Assembly: GCA_964007475.1 (NCBI GenBank)
Contig: OZ023273.1
Span: 82,066,598 to 82,130,597, forward strand
DNA: 64,000 bases
Origin: Hybos culiciformis
Taxonomy: Eukaryota > Arthropoda > Insecta > Diptera > Hybotidae
Direction of reading: 5' to 3'
The notes under the pieces are model-generated. The model was given only the letters and a program-made list of their open reading frames with translations. It had not been told where the DNA came from and made no database searches. Position numbers and translations under genes: made by a program. Shown one piece after another: positions 34,581 through 45,954 of this stretch (its first letter is position 1; each line of letters begins with the position of its first letter).

Positions 34581-35084
34581 TAATACTTATTCTAATTTTG
34601 AACCGTTTTTCTGAAAATATATATTATATAACACATAGCATTACACACATAATGAATAGTATTACATTTAAGTAAAATGTATATTATCTAAATTATATAA
34701 ATTACATAAAAATAATAATGTCTTGAAAACTTTTTTTTTTTTGAAGTGAAACTTCTTTAGAGGCATTGTGATTGCGAGTGAAAAAATTGTAAGTGTCAAA
34801 AATACCTCGTTTATTGTCAAAAATGCCTCGATTATTATGTACGAGAAGTTATACACTTTTTTCAGCGAATCTTATACACTTTATCGCATGCGAGAAAATT
34901 CAAAAATGAAATTATTATTTTTTATCGCATTCGACAAGATTTAATAATAATTAATTATTTTAATGATAAACGTGTTTTAAGGCTTTAAATCAATAAAATT
35001 AATTAAAATAATTAATTTTTGATTATTCTGCATCAAAAAAAAAAAAAATTCTTTAGTGGAAAAAGTAGTAATTTTGCAAAATGT

Positions 35085-35226
35085 TATTTGTCCGCATTTT
35101 GCCAAATGACATTTGTCCGCGGCGGACAAAAGTTATTTCGAATCGCGGACAAATGTAATTTTGATGTCCGCGATACAAAACCAAATCGCGGACAAATGTC
35201 CCGCGGACAAATGTCCAACCCCCATA
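35085..35226. repeat. CGCGGACAAATGT module inside the long-TIR element
   Basis: Short inverted and direct copies of GCGGACAAATGT and ACATTTGTCCGC, ending AATGTCCAACCCCC. The same end and order occur in the element at 63301-63490, so it is a shortened copy of that family. Confidence 0.7.
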
Positions 35227-35360
35227 TATTACACAATGATTTGAACTTAACTTAGTAAAATAAAAATAAATTTTATTTCTTTAGATGTTAAAATTAAATC
35301 AAGAAGAAAAAGATTTCAAAGATAAGTATTAATTTTTATTTTTCTTTGACCCAACAAAAT

Positions 35361-35650
35361 CATTCTGAAGAAGTGTCGGACTTTAGGTGGACGCCGGTAT
35401 GGGGGAACTTTGGTGGATACCCTGCCCCAACTTCACACCAAGCGGCGTCGATGGTTCTCTTCTGGAAGTATCCATCCACCAAAGGTTTATGTAAAAATAA
35501 AAAAATTTTAAATGAGTCACTCTGAAGAAGTGTCGGACTTTAGGTGGACGCCGGTATGGGAGAACTTTGGTGGATACCCTACCCCAACTTCACACCAAGC
35601 GGCATGGATGGTTCTCTCCTGGAAGTGCCCATCCACCAAAGATTTATGTG
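35361..35650 (+). repeat. two direct copies of a 133-bp GC-richer segment
   Basis: Copies at 35361-35493 and 35518-35650 (step 157), about 90% alike. Each is open in one plus frame (SEEVSDFRWTPVW start) and in one minus frame, and is richer in G+C than its host element, which suggests captured sequence. Substitutions do not favour either frame, so coding is not supported. Confidence 0.8.
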
Positions 35651-36909
35651 CACAGTACAATATTTTATTACGAAGAAACTACTTTTTCCACTAAAGAACT
35701 ATTTTTTTTTTTGATGCAGAATAATCAAAAATTAATTATTTTAATTAATTTTATTGATTTAAAGCCTTAAAATACGTTTATCATTGAAATAATTAATTAT
35801 TATTAAATCTTGTCGCATGCGATAAAAAATAATAATTTCATTTTTGAATTTTCTCGCATGCGATAAAGTGTACAAGGTTCGCTGAAAAAAGTGTATAACT
35901 TCTCGTACATTCGATTATTGTCAAAAAAAAAGGCAAAAAAAAAGAAAAAAGAAAAAATTTATGTGTCAGCTGATGATAAAACCGACAGCCGCTAGCAACT
36001 TAATGAAGCTTATCAGCGCAATAACCTACTCTATATTGGCTCAGAATTAAAGTCGAAAATACATTTTTTTTTTTCGATTGAAAGGAAAATAAAATTTATT
36101 TTAAATTATTGAATATCAAATATTTCATTTATTAATTATTAGTGCTAATTTTCAAAAAGTTTTTGGAATGCAAATATGTATTCTGAATAAAAATGTTCCA
36201 ATGCACCTATTTTGCAGATAATTTATTTTTTATATTAATTTTTCTTAATGTAATTTTTAGTTTGTTAGTGTAATTTATTTTGACATTAAATTAATTACTT
36301 TTCGGAAGAAATACTAATGTCAAATTTTGCAGGCATATTTGAAAATGCTTTTTTAACTAAAACAGATTTTTTTTGTAGTAATTTGTAATTGAGTTATTAG
36401 TATAAATTATTTTTGACATTAAATTCCATTAATGCAATGCATGTAAAATATTTTTATTCTAATTCCTTTTCAGAAGAAGTACTAATAAACATGAAATTTT
36501 TGAGGCATATTTGAAAAAGTTATTTTAGGTTAAACTATTCGGGCAACAAAAAGAAAACATGATTTAAGCCACGCTGCTGTTTTTTCATACATTATTGTCG
36601 CTAATAATGTAGTTGTAACCGGAATTGTGTTTACAGCTTATAATATAGTGAAATCATCTGGCAATCAGTGTTGCCATGCAGCCGTAATTCTAGCCATTTT
36701 GAAACAATTTAAAAGCCATTATGCCATTAAACTTTTTGAGCTTAAAAAGTAGTTTTTATCTCTAAGTAGTCGCTGGTTTTTATTTTATTTTTTTTAATTT
36801 TTCTAAGCCGCCGAATCTCCCCAAAACAAGTTATTTTAAGTCGACCGGTCGCAGCAGTCGAAGAACAAAAATCAACTAGTCGCCGTCGAAAAAATCGATT
36901 GACGTCATG

Positions 36910-37929
36910 CAGAGTAAACATATTTCTATAGTAGAGTAACAAGGAATAACGAAAATTTCTATGCAAAAAAAAAAAAAAATTCACCTCCCTCTTACAAGGT
37001 GTCTTTCTGATTCCTTTTACTTAAGTTTTTTTCGCAGGTTTTTTTAAAATCCAAAATTAAGTACTTTTTTAAGAACAAAGTGAGTTCATTTCGTTTTATT
37101 TTCGACTTAAAACTATTTTCTTATTTTTAAATTTTTTGAAAACCGTAAAATTACTTATATTTTAAAATTTTTTTAATTTTTTGTAAAGACAAAAAATTAT
37201 CATAGTCAGCTGGTTCTTTTATAAAATAAATGCATTGTTTACATTTATTTGACTTTAAGCGCGTCATAGTTTCCCTTAAATACTCAATACTAATAAATAA
37301 TTTCGATTTTTTTTATAGCTTGACGCTAGTGATTTAAATGTGAGAAATTAAAATAATAATTAATATTAACTTTAACCAATTTTTTGTGAAAAAAACATGA
37401 AAAAAAATTAAAAAGTGAAAAATGGGAAAAAATAAATGCTATTTTCGTAAATTTTAAACAGTTTGAAAAATGTAAATTAACAGTTCCTCCTCAAAACTTT
37501 CTTAATTATATTAAAATATTGCAGGATAAGTTTTCTGAAAATTTCGATTTACATGTAACAGAAAATAATTTAGTAAGTAAATTAGCTTCCCTTCTTACAA
37601 ACGTTGAATGTAATTTCAAATGTTGTGAAAATTTCAATACAATTTATTTGATTAATTTTTTCATACGTGTGCGCATATATTTCATTTAAAATTTTTTTAT
37701 AAAAATGTAAAAATTAGAAAAAATAGAAATAAAATGTTCTCTGTGATGAGTTTATAAAATTAAAAGTCTTGTTTTATTTCGTAACTTTTAAAAAAGCAAC
37801 CATCCCATCCCTGATCATTTTTATTCAACACAATGATAGATTTTGAGTAAAAAAAAACATCGATTTTTTGGCGGGACGAAATATATTTTCTATGGCAGAT
37901 ACTTTACTTTATAAAATAGGTGTACAATG
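36910..37929. mobile_element. nonautonomous hAT-like element, 1020 bp
   Basis: CGTCATG on both sides (36903-36909, 37930-37936). The left end CAGAGTAAACATATTT and right end (reverse complement CATTGTACACCTATTT) agree at most positions. The paralogous site near 48150-48170 in hAT-A is uninterrupted and reads TATGACGCC, which fixes the boundaries. No open frame of interest. Confidence 0.75.
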
Positions 37930-38040
37930 CGTCATGTCTTATATGCACTTGGCCATTTTAAATATTTATTTAGCCTCCCCAGAAAATACTACTTGCCACG
38001 AAGTTTGACTTCTTCCGTGTGTGTCACGAGACTCACATTT

Positions 38041-41039
38041 TTTTTTTTTTATTTATTCATTGGTAATATAATATACAATCAATTTTAACATTTCATTTAA
38101 TCTAGAGCCCAACGCAAGAAATGCTTTATAGGGCTAATACTGGCAGCATTATTACAGTACTCAACAAAAAAAAAAAAAACAATAATTATTAAAAATTTTA
38201 GCAATAATAAATTGACATATTTTTCATTTCAATTTAATACAAAATAATTAATTTTCAATTATAATTACATTATCTAATCAGTCTAATTATACATTATTTT
38301 ACATAAAAGCAACAATTTTTTTTATTTATTTACTAATCTATAACAATTACAGTGTGACCACAATCAACTGTCGGGTTAAAAAATGGCTACAAAAACTTTA
38401 ATTTTACGTCAATTATCAGGAAATTTTATTTATAAGATCCTTATAATATATCATCAAACATAAACGTAGTAGAATGTCATTTAAGGAAGAAACCACTCAA
38501 TAATTAAAATTAAAACAAATGAATTAATCGAGCATCAATGATCGATTTTTTAACATGTATCTTAAAAGCATACAAAGAAGGTAAAGCCTTAACATTATTT
38601 GGCAAAGAATTATACACTATAATTCCTATATGAGACATTTTCTGAGCGGTCAATTCTAGTCTTGCGCGGGTAATTCTCAAAAGAGAAACTTAACGAGTTT
38701 GTCGTTGAGGGTAATCAAAGATTAGTGTTTGATACCCAATCATATTTCTATTTTTATAAATAAAAGTAGCAGTTTGTAGTATGAAAATACCCTTAATAGG
38801 TAAAATATTTATTAATTTGAAAAGGGATAAAGTTGAGAAACGAATATCTTTATTGAAGATAATTTTCAAGCTTTTATTTTGAATTATTTGAAGTGATAAT
38901 AGCGCTGAGGTACTTCCATTGCCCCATACTACAGTAGACTAAGAAAGATGTGAATGAATCATTGAAAAATATAATAGTTTTTTTTGTTTAAATATGAAAT
39001 TTATTACGAAATCTATATAGGATACCAAGAGCAGGAAGTAGTTTATTCTTAATTACGGCGATATGCTCGTCCCATTTTAAATATTTATTTAAAGTTATCC
39101 CAAGATACTTCACCTTTTCTGACTCATTTATTAATATGTTGTTTATACTGATAGTTATAGGTTCTATTATTCTATTAATTGTTCTGAATACGATCAGTTC
39201 AGTTTTATTTGCATTAATTGTTAATTAGTTTATAATTAAGTACATTTCAATAGATCTAATATCCTGTTCAATTTTTCTTTTCACTTCTTCAGTACTTATA
39301 CCGGGGTAAAAAATCGAAGTATCATCCGCAAATTGGAATAAAACTCCATTAAGAGGTAATTTAGCCATAACGTTAATATAAATAAGGGAAAGAAGAGGAC
39401 CTAATACACGTCCCTGTGGAACACCTATATTAATGGGCATAAATGAGCTCTTAGCTTCATTTATTTGAACATATTGGTATCTATCTGACAGAAAACTTAT
39501 AAAGAATTGAAGTGAATTACCACGAACCCCCGCAATATGTAGTTTTTTCAGAAGAATATCATGATCAACGCTATCGAAAGCTTTTTTCAAGTTCAGGAAG
39601 AGACCTCCTACTATTTTGTCTTGGTCAATGAATCCACATATAGATTCTACTAGTTGTACCATGGCTGTTTGTGTTCCACTTCCAGTTCTGAATCCGTATT
39701 GTTGTGAATAAAAAAAGTTATTATTATTTAGAAATTTAGAAAGTTGATTAAATACTATCTTTTGGATAATTTTATCTAATATTGGTAAAATAGAGATAGG
39801 TCTGTAATTATTCATATTTTCTTTATTGCCTCCTTTAAAGATAGGCAGAATTTTTTGTATTTTTAATTTATTGGGATATCTTCCAGTTCTAATAATTAGA
39901 TTAAAAAGTTTAGTTAATAATTGTGCAAAAAGTTCTTTCGATTCATAAATAATCTTAGGCGAAACATCATCAAAACCACAGCCTTTATTTAATGGCATTT
40001 TAGAAATCAAAGACAGCACTTCATCATAAGGAGTATCTTGGAAGTTAAACGTTGTAATGGATGGACACAAAGTTCTAAAATGATTTAAATCGTTACTAGG
40101 ATTACTAGGATTACTAGAATTAAACTCAGCTGACATTTGAGAACCTACTGTGGCAAAAAATTCATTAAGAGCGTTTGAAATATTATTTTCGTTGTCAACC
40201 AGAGTTCCGTTTTTGTCTATTATTTGGTTAATTTGAGAAGTTTTGTCTTTGCCCGTAATAGAATTAATAAAATTCCATACTTTTTTAGGATCTCCAGCAC
40301 AATTATTTATTTTTGATTGGAAGTGTGAATTTTTTTGCTCTTTTAGTTGTTCCTTCACTAACCTCTTCAGTCTTATGTAGCTATCATGTATATCCAAATT
40401 GTCTCTATATTTCAAGCTAAGTTTTCTCATTTTATTTTTTTGTTTAATAAGCTTAATTAAATCCTCGCTTATCCAAGGGAACTGTAAATTACTGTTTTTG
40501 ATTTTAGTAATACGCGTTTTTCTGTGGTTTAATACTAGATTAGTTAGCGAGTAATAAATAAAATCATAGAACACATCAGAGTTGGTAAAAGTATCCATAA
40601 GAGTTGAAGAGAAAACGCTATGAATTTCCATTTTTAGACCTATATAATCAATTTTTTTGTTTTTTTTGAGTTTGAATTTACAATTTGGTAGTGTGCAACT
40701 CAACCTGCCTACCAATAAATTATGATCACTAAGAGAATTCTCACAATTACTCACCAATATCTCAGAAAAATCAAAGATATTGGTGAATATATGATCAATA
40801 CATGATTGCGACTGAGGTCGAGTTACGAGATTGTTATGCAGAGTGAAATTATGAGAGTATAGTAGTTCAAGAAAAAAATTGGATGAAGTAGAATTAAGTG
40901 TATTTACATTAGAATCACCCATAAAAATTGTGTACTTATTACCCACAAAATTGAAAATTTCATTTAGTTGTTCATAGAATTTGGATTAATTGCATTTAGG
41001 GGATCTGTAGTATGCGACAATGGAAATTGCCTGCGACAT
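38041..41039 (-). mobile_element. LINE-2: 5'-truncated non-LTR retrotransposon
   Basis: Minus-strand element with its A-rich 3' tail at 38038-38050 and homology up to about 41039, where it stops within the endonuclease start, the usual sign of 5' truncation. The 3' UTR covers about 38051-38530. It sits in the inverted hAT-A copy on one side and meets the EnSpm-like relic on the other. Confidence 0.88.
38530..41039 (-). pseudogene. LINE-2 ORF2: endonuclease and reverse transcriptase
   Basis: Minus strand in order: SQAISIVAYYRSP and a stop near 40987, then KYTIFMGDSNVN, CIDHIFTN and LSDHNLLVG (end of APE endonuclease: GDxN and SDH). A linker follows, then the RT: NYRPISILPILDKI, QQYGFRTGSGTQ, LFLNLKKAFDSVDHD, GVPQGRVLGPLLS and FQFADDTSIF. 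The main frame is open from 40946 to a TAA at 39225, and continues in the same frame with NANKTELIVF and YLGITLNKYLKWDEH; later stops fall near 39000-38940 and 38695. Motif A has Asn-Leu-Lys where Asp is normal (FxDLxKAFD), so the catalytic Asp appears lost. The clade may be CR1/Jockey-like. Confidence 0.88.
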
Positions 41040-42960
41040 ATAAGTTACGTTTTTTAGTTTTAAATGACTTACGGGTATTAATTGGCGTTGATGATAAAAA
41101 CCCTTCTGTTACATCTTCGCTATTGAGTGGCTTTTTAAAATTTGAGCTGACTGGTGACATGTTCATTTTTATTTCAGTCTGTTAGAAATATTAATGGTAA
41201 AATTTTGTGAAGGACTTATGTAAAATTGGTATTAGAACAAGTTTTTTTTCGTAGTCTATAGGATAAAATTTTTGGATGATACCAGATTTAGGAAATGATA
41301 TTATTTCATTTTCAATATTACTGCATTCTACTATTGCAAGCACAGAAGATGAATCCACCGGTAAAAAAATCAATAACAGTTTGGAATTTATGACAAATAA
41401 CTATCTCTTTATTCAATTGTTGACCAAATCCAATTACTTTCACTGGTATGTTATTTTGAACTAAACAGTAAGAATCTGCATTTTTTTTAAGTCAATATTG
41501 TAATCACAAGAATATTGGCCAACCGATTTTTTTGAACAAGGCACAGGTAACTTGCTTATTTCACCTAACCGTCTATGTAGCTGTTGCAAAATGTTTTTTC
41601 CTCCTCTAAGAATTCGCTTGATGAACTGCATGTAATTTTCTGATTTATAAGCTGAGAAATTTTCTAAGGGTCCATAAAGTTTCACACAATCAGCCAGATG
41701 TAATAAGCAGTGAACATTAAAAGATACTTTGTTTTCGCCAAAAACTTTTGCGATCGCTTCAACAAAATATTTGAGCATTTCATCTGCAACTTCGATGTCG
41801 GTGCAAATAATATTTTGACTGCAGAGAAATCGGATTGATGAACGCAAAAGTAGAAAAAGGAAATACACTTCATTGTTAACCCTATTTTTTAATACAACAA
41901 AAACTGTCTAAATTCTGTTGCTTACCAACGAGGAAGGTGATCAAGAGTTCGAGGGCTTCTAGCGAACTCTAAAGGGGTTGAATTATGCAAATTGTGTAAT
42001 ATAATATTTATTTCATTAATTTAAAAAAATTAACCGTCTTTTTTTGATAACACCCAAATCAACTAAATGCATCACGTCTATAGGGAATTGTGAAACCTGC
42101 GGTTTCTAAAATAACTATATTATCTCGAAATTTTACCTGATGATGAGTAGGATCTAATATACTAGAAAATGACAACTGTTTTTCCCAGTATGATACTGAA
42201 CTCCAGTTATATAAACACTGGCTGGAGAGTCCGCTATGAAAATTCCGATCTTGAAAAACCTTTGTTCCGAACCCCATTTTTTTGTAAATGTTTAATTTCA
42301 TCTACAGTCATTTTCAAGTACTCGTTTAAATCATGAAGCCCCAAATAGCGTCCTATTAAAAACCGACCTTAATTTTTGAAATTATAAAAACTTCCAATAA
42401 GAGGCCATAATACTTTTCGTGAACTTTTAAAGAAACTTAAGCCATCAATATTAAACTACAGTAAAACACATTTCTAAAAATGGTAAACAATTTTTAGTTA
42501 TGTAGTTTTGAATTCCAAAATATTAAACTACAGTAAAACACATTTCTAAAAATGGTAAACAATTTTTAGTTATGTAGTTTTGAATTCCAAAATGTATGTA
42601 TTGTCCACATTCAAAGTTCATTATTGAAGCAGGACTACAATCTGTTTGTAGAAGCTTCGGGCAGATTTGGGAATATTTTGAATATTTGATCGATGAAGCA
42701 CTTTTAGTTAAAGAGAAATTTTTTGATGAGGAATATTAATTTCTATAGCCCATTGCCTCAAATCGTCGCACAACAATCGAAGCTTTCACCATCACTGACA
42801 GAATGATCATTGGTAACTAAATCTGCTTCTGTGACGATTTCACCACTATCTTTAGAAGTTTCATCCCATTGTATTAAAGCCGATTCATCACGACTACACT
42901 GAATCCGACCGGAATTTTCTATTTGTTTGTAGCGCAATTCGTCTTGTTTTTTTCGACATC
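41040..42960 (-). pseudogene. EnSpm/CACTA-like transposase, decayed
   Basis: Minus-strand order: MSKKTRRI near 42959; a first-exon acidic piece (SALIQWDETSKDSGEI); NIDGLSFFKSSRKVLWPL with FLIGRYLGLHDLNEYL (42480-42310), the catalytic-region phrase of EnSpm-type transposases; GFGTKVFQDRNF (42290-42250); and FNVHCLLHLADCVKLYGP with FSAYKSENYMQFIKRILRGG (41740-41600), its C-terminal domain. An open piece ending 41191 and one at 41040-41160 (MNMSPVSSNFKKPLN) may belong to the same gene. Many stops and shifts; no CACTA ends were identified. Confidence 0.7.
42448..42591 (+). repeat. 72-bp tandem duplication
   Basis: ATATTAAACTACAGTAAAAC recurs at 42448 and 42520 with identical sequence between. 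It lies within an intron-like part of the EnSpm-like relic, and its perfect identity implies a recent slip. Confidence 0.95.
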
Positions 42961-43985
42961 TAAATATTCTTTATTACGTCCTGTTTTTTATCAGCCAATG
43001 GTGACGCTATTTTTAAAGTAGAATTTTATTTATAATTTTTTTTATAAGATAAAAATAGAGAAATATTTTTTTTATTCCTATTAGAAAATATTTTTTTCAA
43101 ACATATATAATTTCTAATTGCAGTTTATGAGCAGGGACCTACCCACAATTTCAGAATTTTAAAACTATAATATTGAATAAAATTTCATACCTGGGGTTTA
43201 TACTGGATGGTTTCGAAGATTAAAACTAAAATTATTTTTTAATGTGTTCGTAAAATTTGTGTAAAAGAAAATAATTTTCGTTTTAATCTTGAATAAAAAT
43301 CTTGGTTAAATATTTCATTAATTTCTGTCAAAAAAAGAAAAAAAAAAAAAAATAATAATAATAAAATAAAAAGTCATGTGCAAGGGGGCGGGGGGCGGGC
43401 GGGCGGTCAGTGGGATTTGCGCCGCCTATGAAAAGGCTTTAACGAGAAATTAATTTAAAAAAAAAAAAAAGGCGGGGCGGCTGGCGGCGCCGCAAATCCC
43501 ACTGAACTACCGCGCGCGCGCCCGCCCGCCAACCCTTTTTTTATAAAATTAATTTCTCGTGTTTAAAATTTTTTGTGAGGGTCATAACTCCGAAATGGGG
43601 GCTTTCCCGCTAAAACCGTCTCGGATTTAACATTTTTGGCACCGCCTCTATTATATATCCAAAAATAGGGCACAAAAAAAAAAGTCCATACAAAAATGTA
43701 TGAAAACTTTGCGAGACCCTTTCTCCGAAACGGGCCTTTGCCCCAAGAACTGATTTCAGTTCTCCAAGTTTCAGACCATTTTAAGACTTTCAAGGAAACG
43801 GCAGTATCGCCAAGAATTTTTAGTAAATCCTTTTATTCGCTATCGAATTTTTTTATTTTAAAGTGCTTTAATTAAAATTAAGAAAAATAGAAATAAAATT
43901 TTATCCGTGTTACACTTTTAAATTTAAGAATTTTTATTTAAAAAATATTTCATCGGGTCCATCCATGATTTTGTCTATTGAACAC
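42961..43985. other. spacer with a GC-rich inverted pair
   Basis: At 43385-43427 and 43482-43530 there are GC-rich arms in opposite sense (GTCAGTGGGATTTGC against GCAAATCCCACTGA) with runs of GGGC/GCCC. A second inverted pair, ACGAGAAATTAATTT at 43442 and AAATTAATTTCTCGT at 43546-43560, interleaves with the first. Position 43563-43793 holds moderately GC-rich sequence without a credible gene. The rest is AT-rich. Confidence 0.6.
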
Positions 43986-44639
43986 TAGGACTTCCAGTCC
44001 CGGGATCACGGGATATTGAGGTTTTTTACAATCCCGAGATCCCGGGATTATGTTATAGAAATCCCGGGATTCACATACTTAACGTAGTTTTATCAAATAG
44101 TATGAGAATTCTAATCTTCTTTCAAAATATTGTTTTTGAAAGAAAAGTACATTTAAAATTTTTAACGTTAAATCAGAATTATTGTCGACAAGTAAGCCAT
44201 GACTATTTTTGTTGCTATAGCAACGAAACTGTAGAAATTTTAAATTTCAATAATTATTTTGAAAATATTAATATTTTTAGTATGTTTTCGATTTGTGAAC
44301 ATAAAGTTAAAGTAGTCGAATTAACAAAATGAAAATAGTATTTAAAATAAAATATACTTTTGTATTCTTTGTGCAATTATAATTAGGAAATGTTATATTG
44401 TTATATTGTTATATGATTAATATTTTTTGAATTAATATTTTATATTTACAGTGCTTTCTTCAGTGTTAAATTAAAATATTGTTTACTATTTCTAAATTAA
44501 TCGTATTATCGTATTTCTAAATTCCGATGCAATACCCTGTAAGTAAGTATATTGAAAAAATGATGTTATTTGAATGCGGTATTTTTAATTAATATTATTT
44601 TATATTAAAATTGTTGTCTACAAAGAATATTTCACAGGA

Positions 44640-45229
44640 AGTAATTCAGCAGTATGGAAACATTTCCTACGCGATGAAAAAGGTGAGACTCAATGTGTAA
44701 GGTGAGCGATTGCACAAAAGTTTTAAAAATTGACAGAACCTGGAGCTTGGGTTTAGTGGTGGAACGACACGAGGTCTACACAAAATCCAACTAAAGAATA
44801 AAAACGATTCTGATGTCGCAAGTACATCTGGTGAACCTCCGAAAAAAAAAGTTACAACATTAACTAATTTTTTTCCTGCATTGGAGCATAAGCAAAAATC
44901 GCTTCCTGCAACCCTGTCACGTTTAACTGCACTAGATGGGCTCTTATTTAATGTTTTATGCCATTTTTTGGATCTGCGTGCAGGCTTAACTGCCATGGGA
45001 TTTAAAAAATTGCCTACGTCACCAAGTACGATTTGTAAAATTGTTTTAGATTACGCTAATGAAATAAGAAATTCTGTTAAAGCTGAAATTGCTATCCAAC
45101 GAAAATCAGGAGAACGATTTTCTCTGTCATTCGATGAATGGACATCGTTACGAAATCGGCGATACATGAATATAAACGTACATGCTGAAGAATCAAAATT
45201 CTGGAGCTTGGGTTTAGTTCGTATTAGTG
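44640..45229 (+). pseudogene. hAT-A transposase exon 1 (BED finger, start of RNase H fold)
   Basis: Begins with SNSAVWKHFLRDEKGETQC, the first half of a BED zinc finger. The frame then shifts near 44703 (Cys ligands CVR and CTKV in different frames) and resumes as GGTTRGLHKIQLKNKN. From 44762 it is open through LTNFFPALEHKQKS, TLSRLTALDGLLFN and ERFSLSFDEWTSLRNRRYMN, where Asp of FDEW is the first catalytic residue. The exon ends ...VRISG at a GTACTG donor (45230). A 17-base phrase TGGAGCTTGGGTTTAGT appears twice (44738 and 45201), once in the expected place and once in the damaged finger. Confidence 0.8.
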
Positions 45230-45258
45230 GTACTGTATGAATATACCGAACTGATGGT

Positions 45259-45632
45259 GGATTTAGTACGTGCACTAAATCCGGATTTTGCTGGGGTTGT
45301 TTAGCACTTGGACTAAACAACCGTGAACTGCTGTCCTGGAGCTAAAAATTGAAATACAAAATATTCTAGTACTTGGACTAGAATATTCAATGTATTAACA
45401 ATTACTAAAGGTAATATTGCAGTGTTTTAGTACTTGAACTAAAAGATCCACTCTATTATATTTACCTGAATGTTATTCCAGCACTTGGACTGGAATATCT
45501 TCACCTTTTATGAAATTATTAAGGCACTTCAACCTCAACAACTTCCTCTGTTTAATGAAATTATTAAAGCACTTGAAACCTCAATAACTTCTGCTGAATT
45601 TATTATTAAGGCACTTGGAACCTTAATAATAA
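45259..45632 (+). repeat. series of eight short hairpins with a common loop
   Basis: Each has a different stem but a loop of the type (C/T)ACTTGG(A). Perfect stems: GGATTTAGT with loop ACGTGC (45259-45282); GGTTGTTTAG with loop CACTTGGA (45295-45322); AATATTCTAGT with loop ACTTGG (45360-45387); TTTTAGT with loop ACTTGA (45425-45444); TATTCCAG with loop CACTTGGA (45474-45497); TTATTATTAAGG with loop CACTTGGAA (45600-45632). Two decayed ones lie at about 45516-45539 and 45561-45587. The arms always end AG or AGG before, and CT or CCT after, the loop core. Confidence 0.85.
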
Positions 45633-45910
45633 GGGGATCACAATAAAAGAACAAACACTTTAATCTGTTTCTAAAATTATAATGACTTTATTATTCAAAT
45701 TCGTGCATTTTTATACTATTTTAGTCCCTAGTCAGCATTTGTATTCTACTATTTTTTCTTTGGAACTTACTTAACTTATACAATTATTATTTTTACCAAA
45801 ATTGCTACATATTCAAATTTCGTATAAATTCATTCTTAACATATAAAATTCACTCTTAACATAACATATAAATATTTACAGGCATATTAAATTACACATA
45901 AATAATTAGG

Positions 45911-45935
45911 TTGATAAAGTGTAATGCTTTATCAA
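45911..45935 (+). repeat. isolated 9-bp-stem hairpin
   Basis: TTGATAAAG and CTTTATCAA around the loop TGTAATG. It differs in loop from the series upstream. Confidence 0.7.
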
Positions 45936-45954
45936 CATAATTATTGTTGTTCAA

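Larger units (their letters stand above)
34837..35910. mobile_element. long-TIR element, ~230-bp arms, 9-bp TSD (Mutator-like)
   Basis: TCGATTATT stands at both sides (34828-34836, 35911-35919). The arms start ATGTACGAGAAGTTATAC and remain nearly identical for about 230 bp, ending at AGTGGAAAAAGTAGT. A 9-bp duplication with long inverted arms is the pattern of Mutator-like elements; no transposase is present, so this is nonautonomous. The inside holds a CGCGGACAAATGT module and a two-copy 133-bp GC-richer repeat. Confidence 0.88.
34738..38040 (-). mobile_element. inverted partial copy of hAT-A 3' region
   Basis: Segments 34738-34836, 35920-36909 and 37930-38040, read on the minus strand, match 48045-49500 of hAT-A. 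Shared phrases include GTGACTCTCG-like coding-end sequence (GTGAGTCTCG), TTCGACGGCGACTAG and AGCGGCTGTCGG. This copy lacks the 404-bp insertion at 48284, while hAT-A lacks the two insertions here, so each serves as the other's empty site. The right side is cut by LINE-2 and the left by loss of similarity at 34738. Confidence 0.85.

Noticed and set aside
35512..35770. Protein-coding gene in the 133-bp repeated segment
   Set aside because: Both strands are open, and substitutions between the two copies are not biased to synonymous sites in either frame.
45259..45632. CRISPR-like array
   Set aside because: There is no constant repeat with variable spacers; the constant part is only the loop, and the context is a eukaryotic transposon intron.
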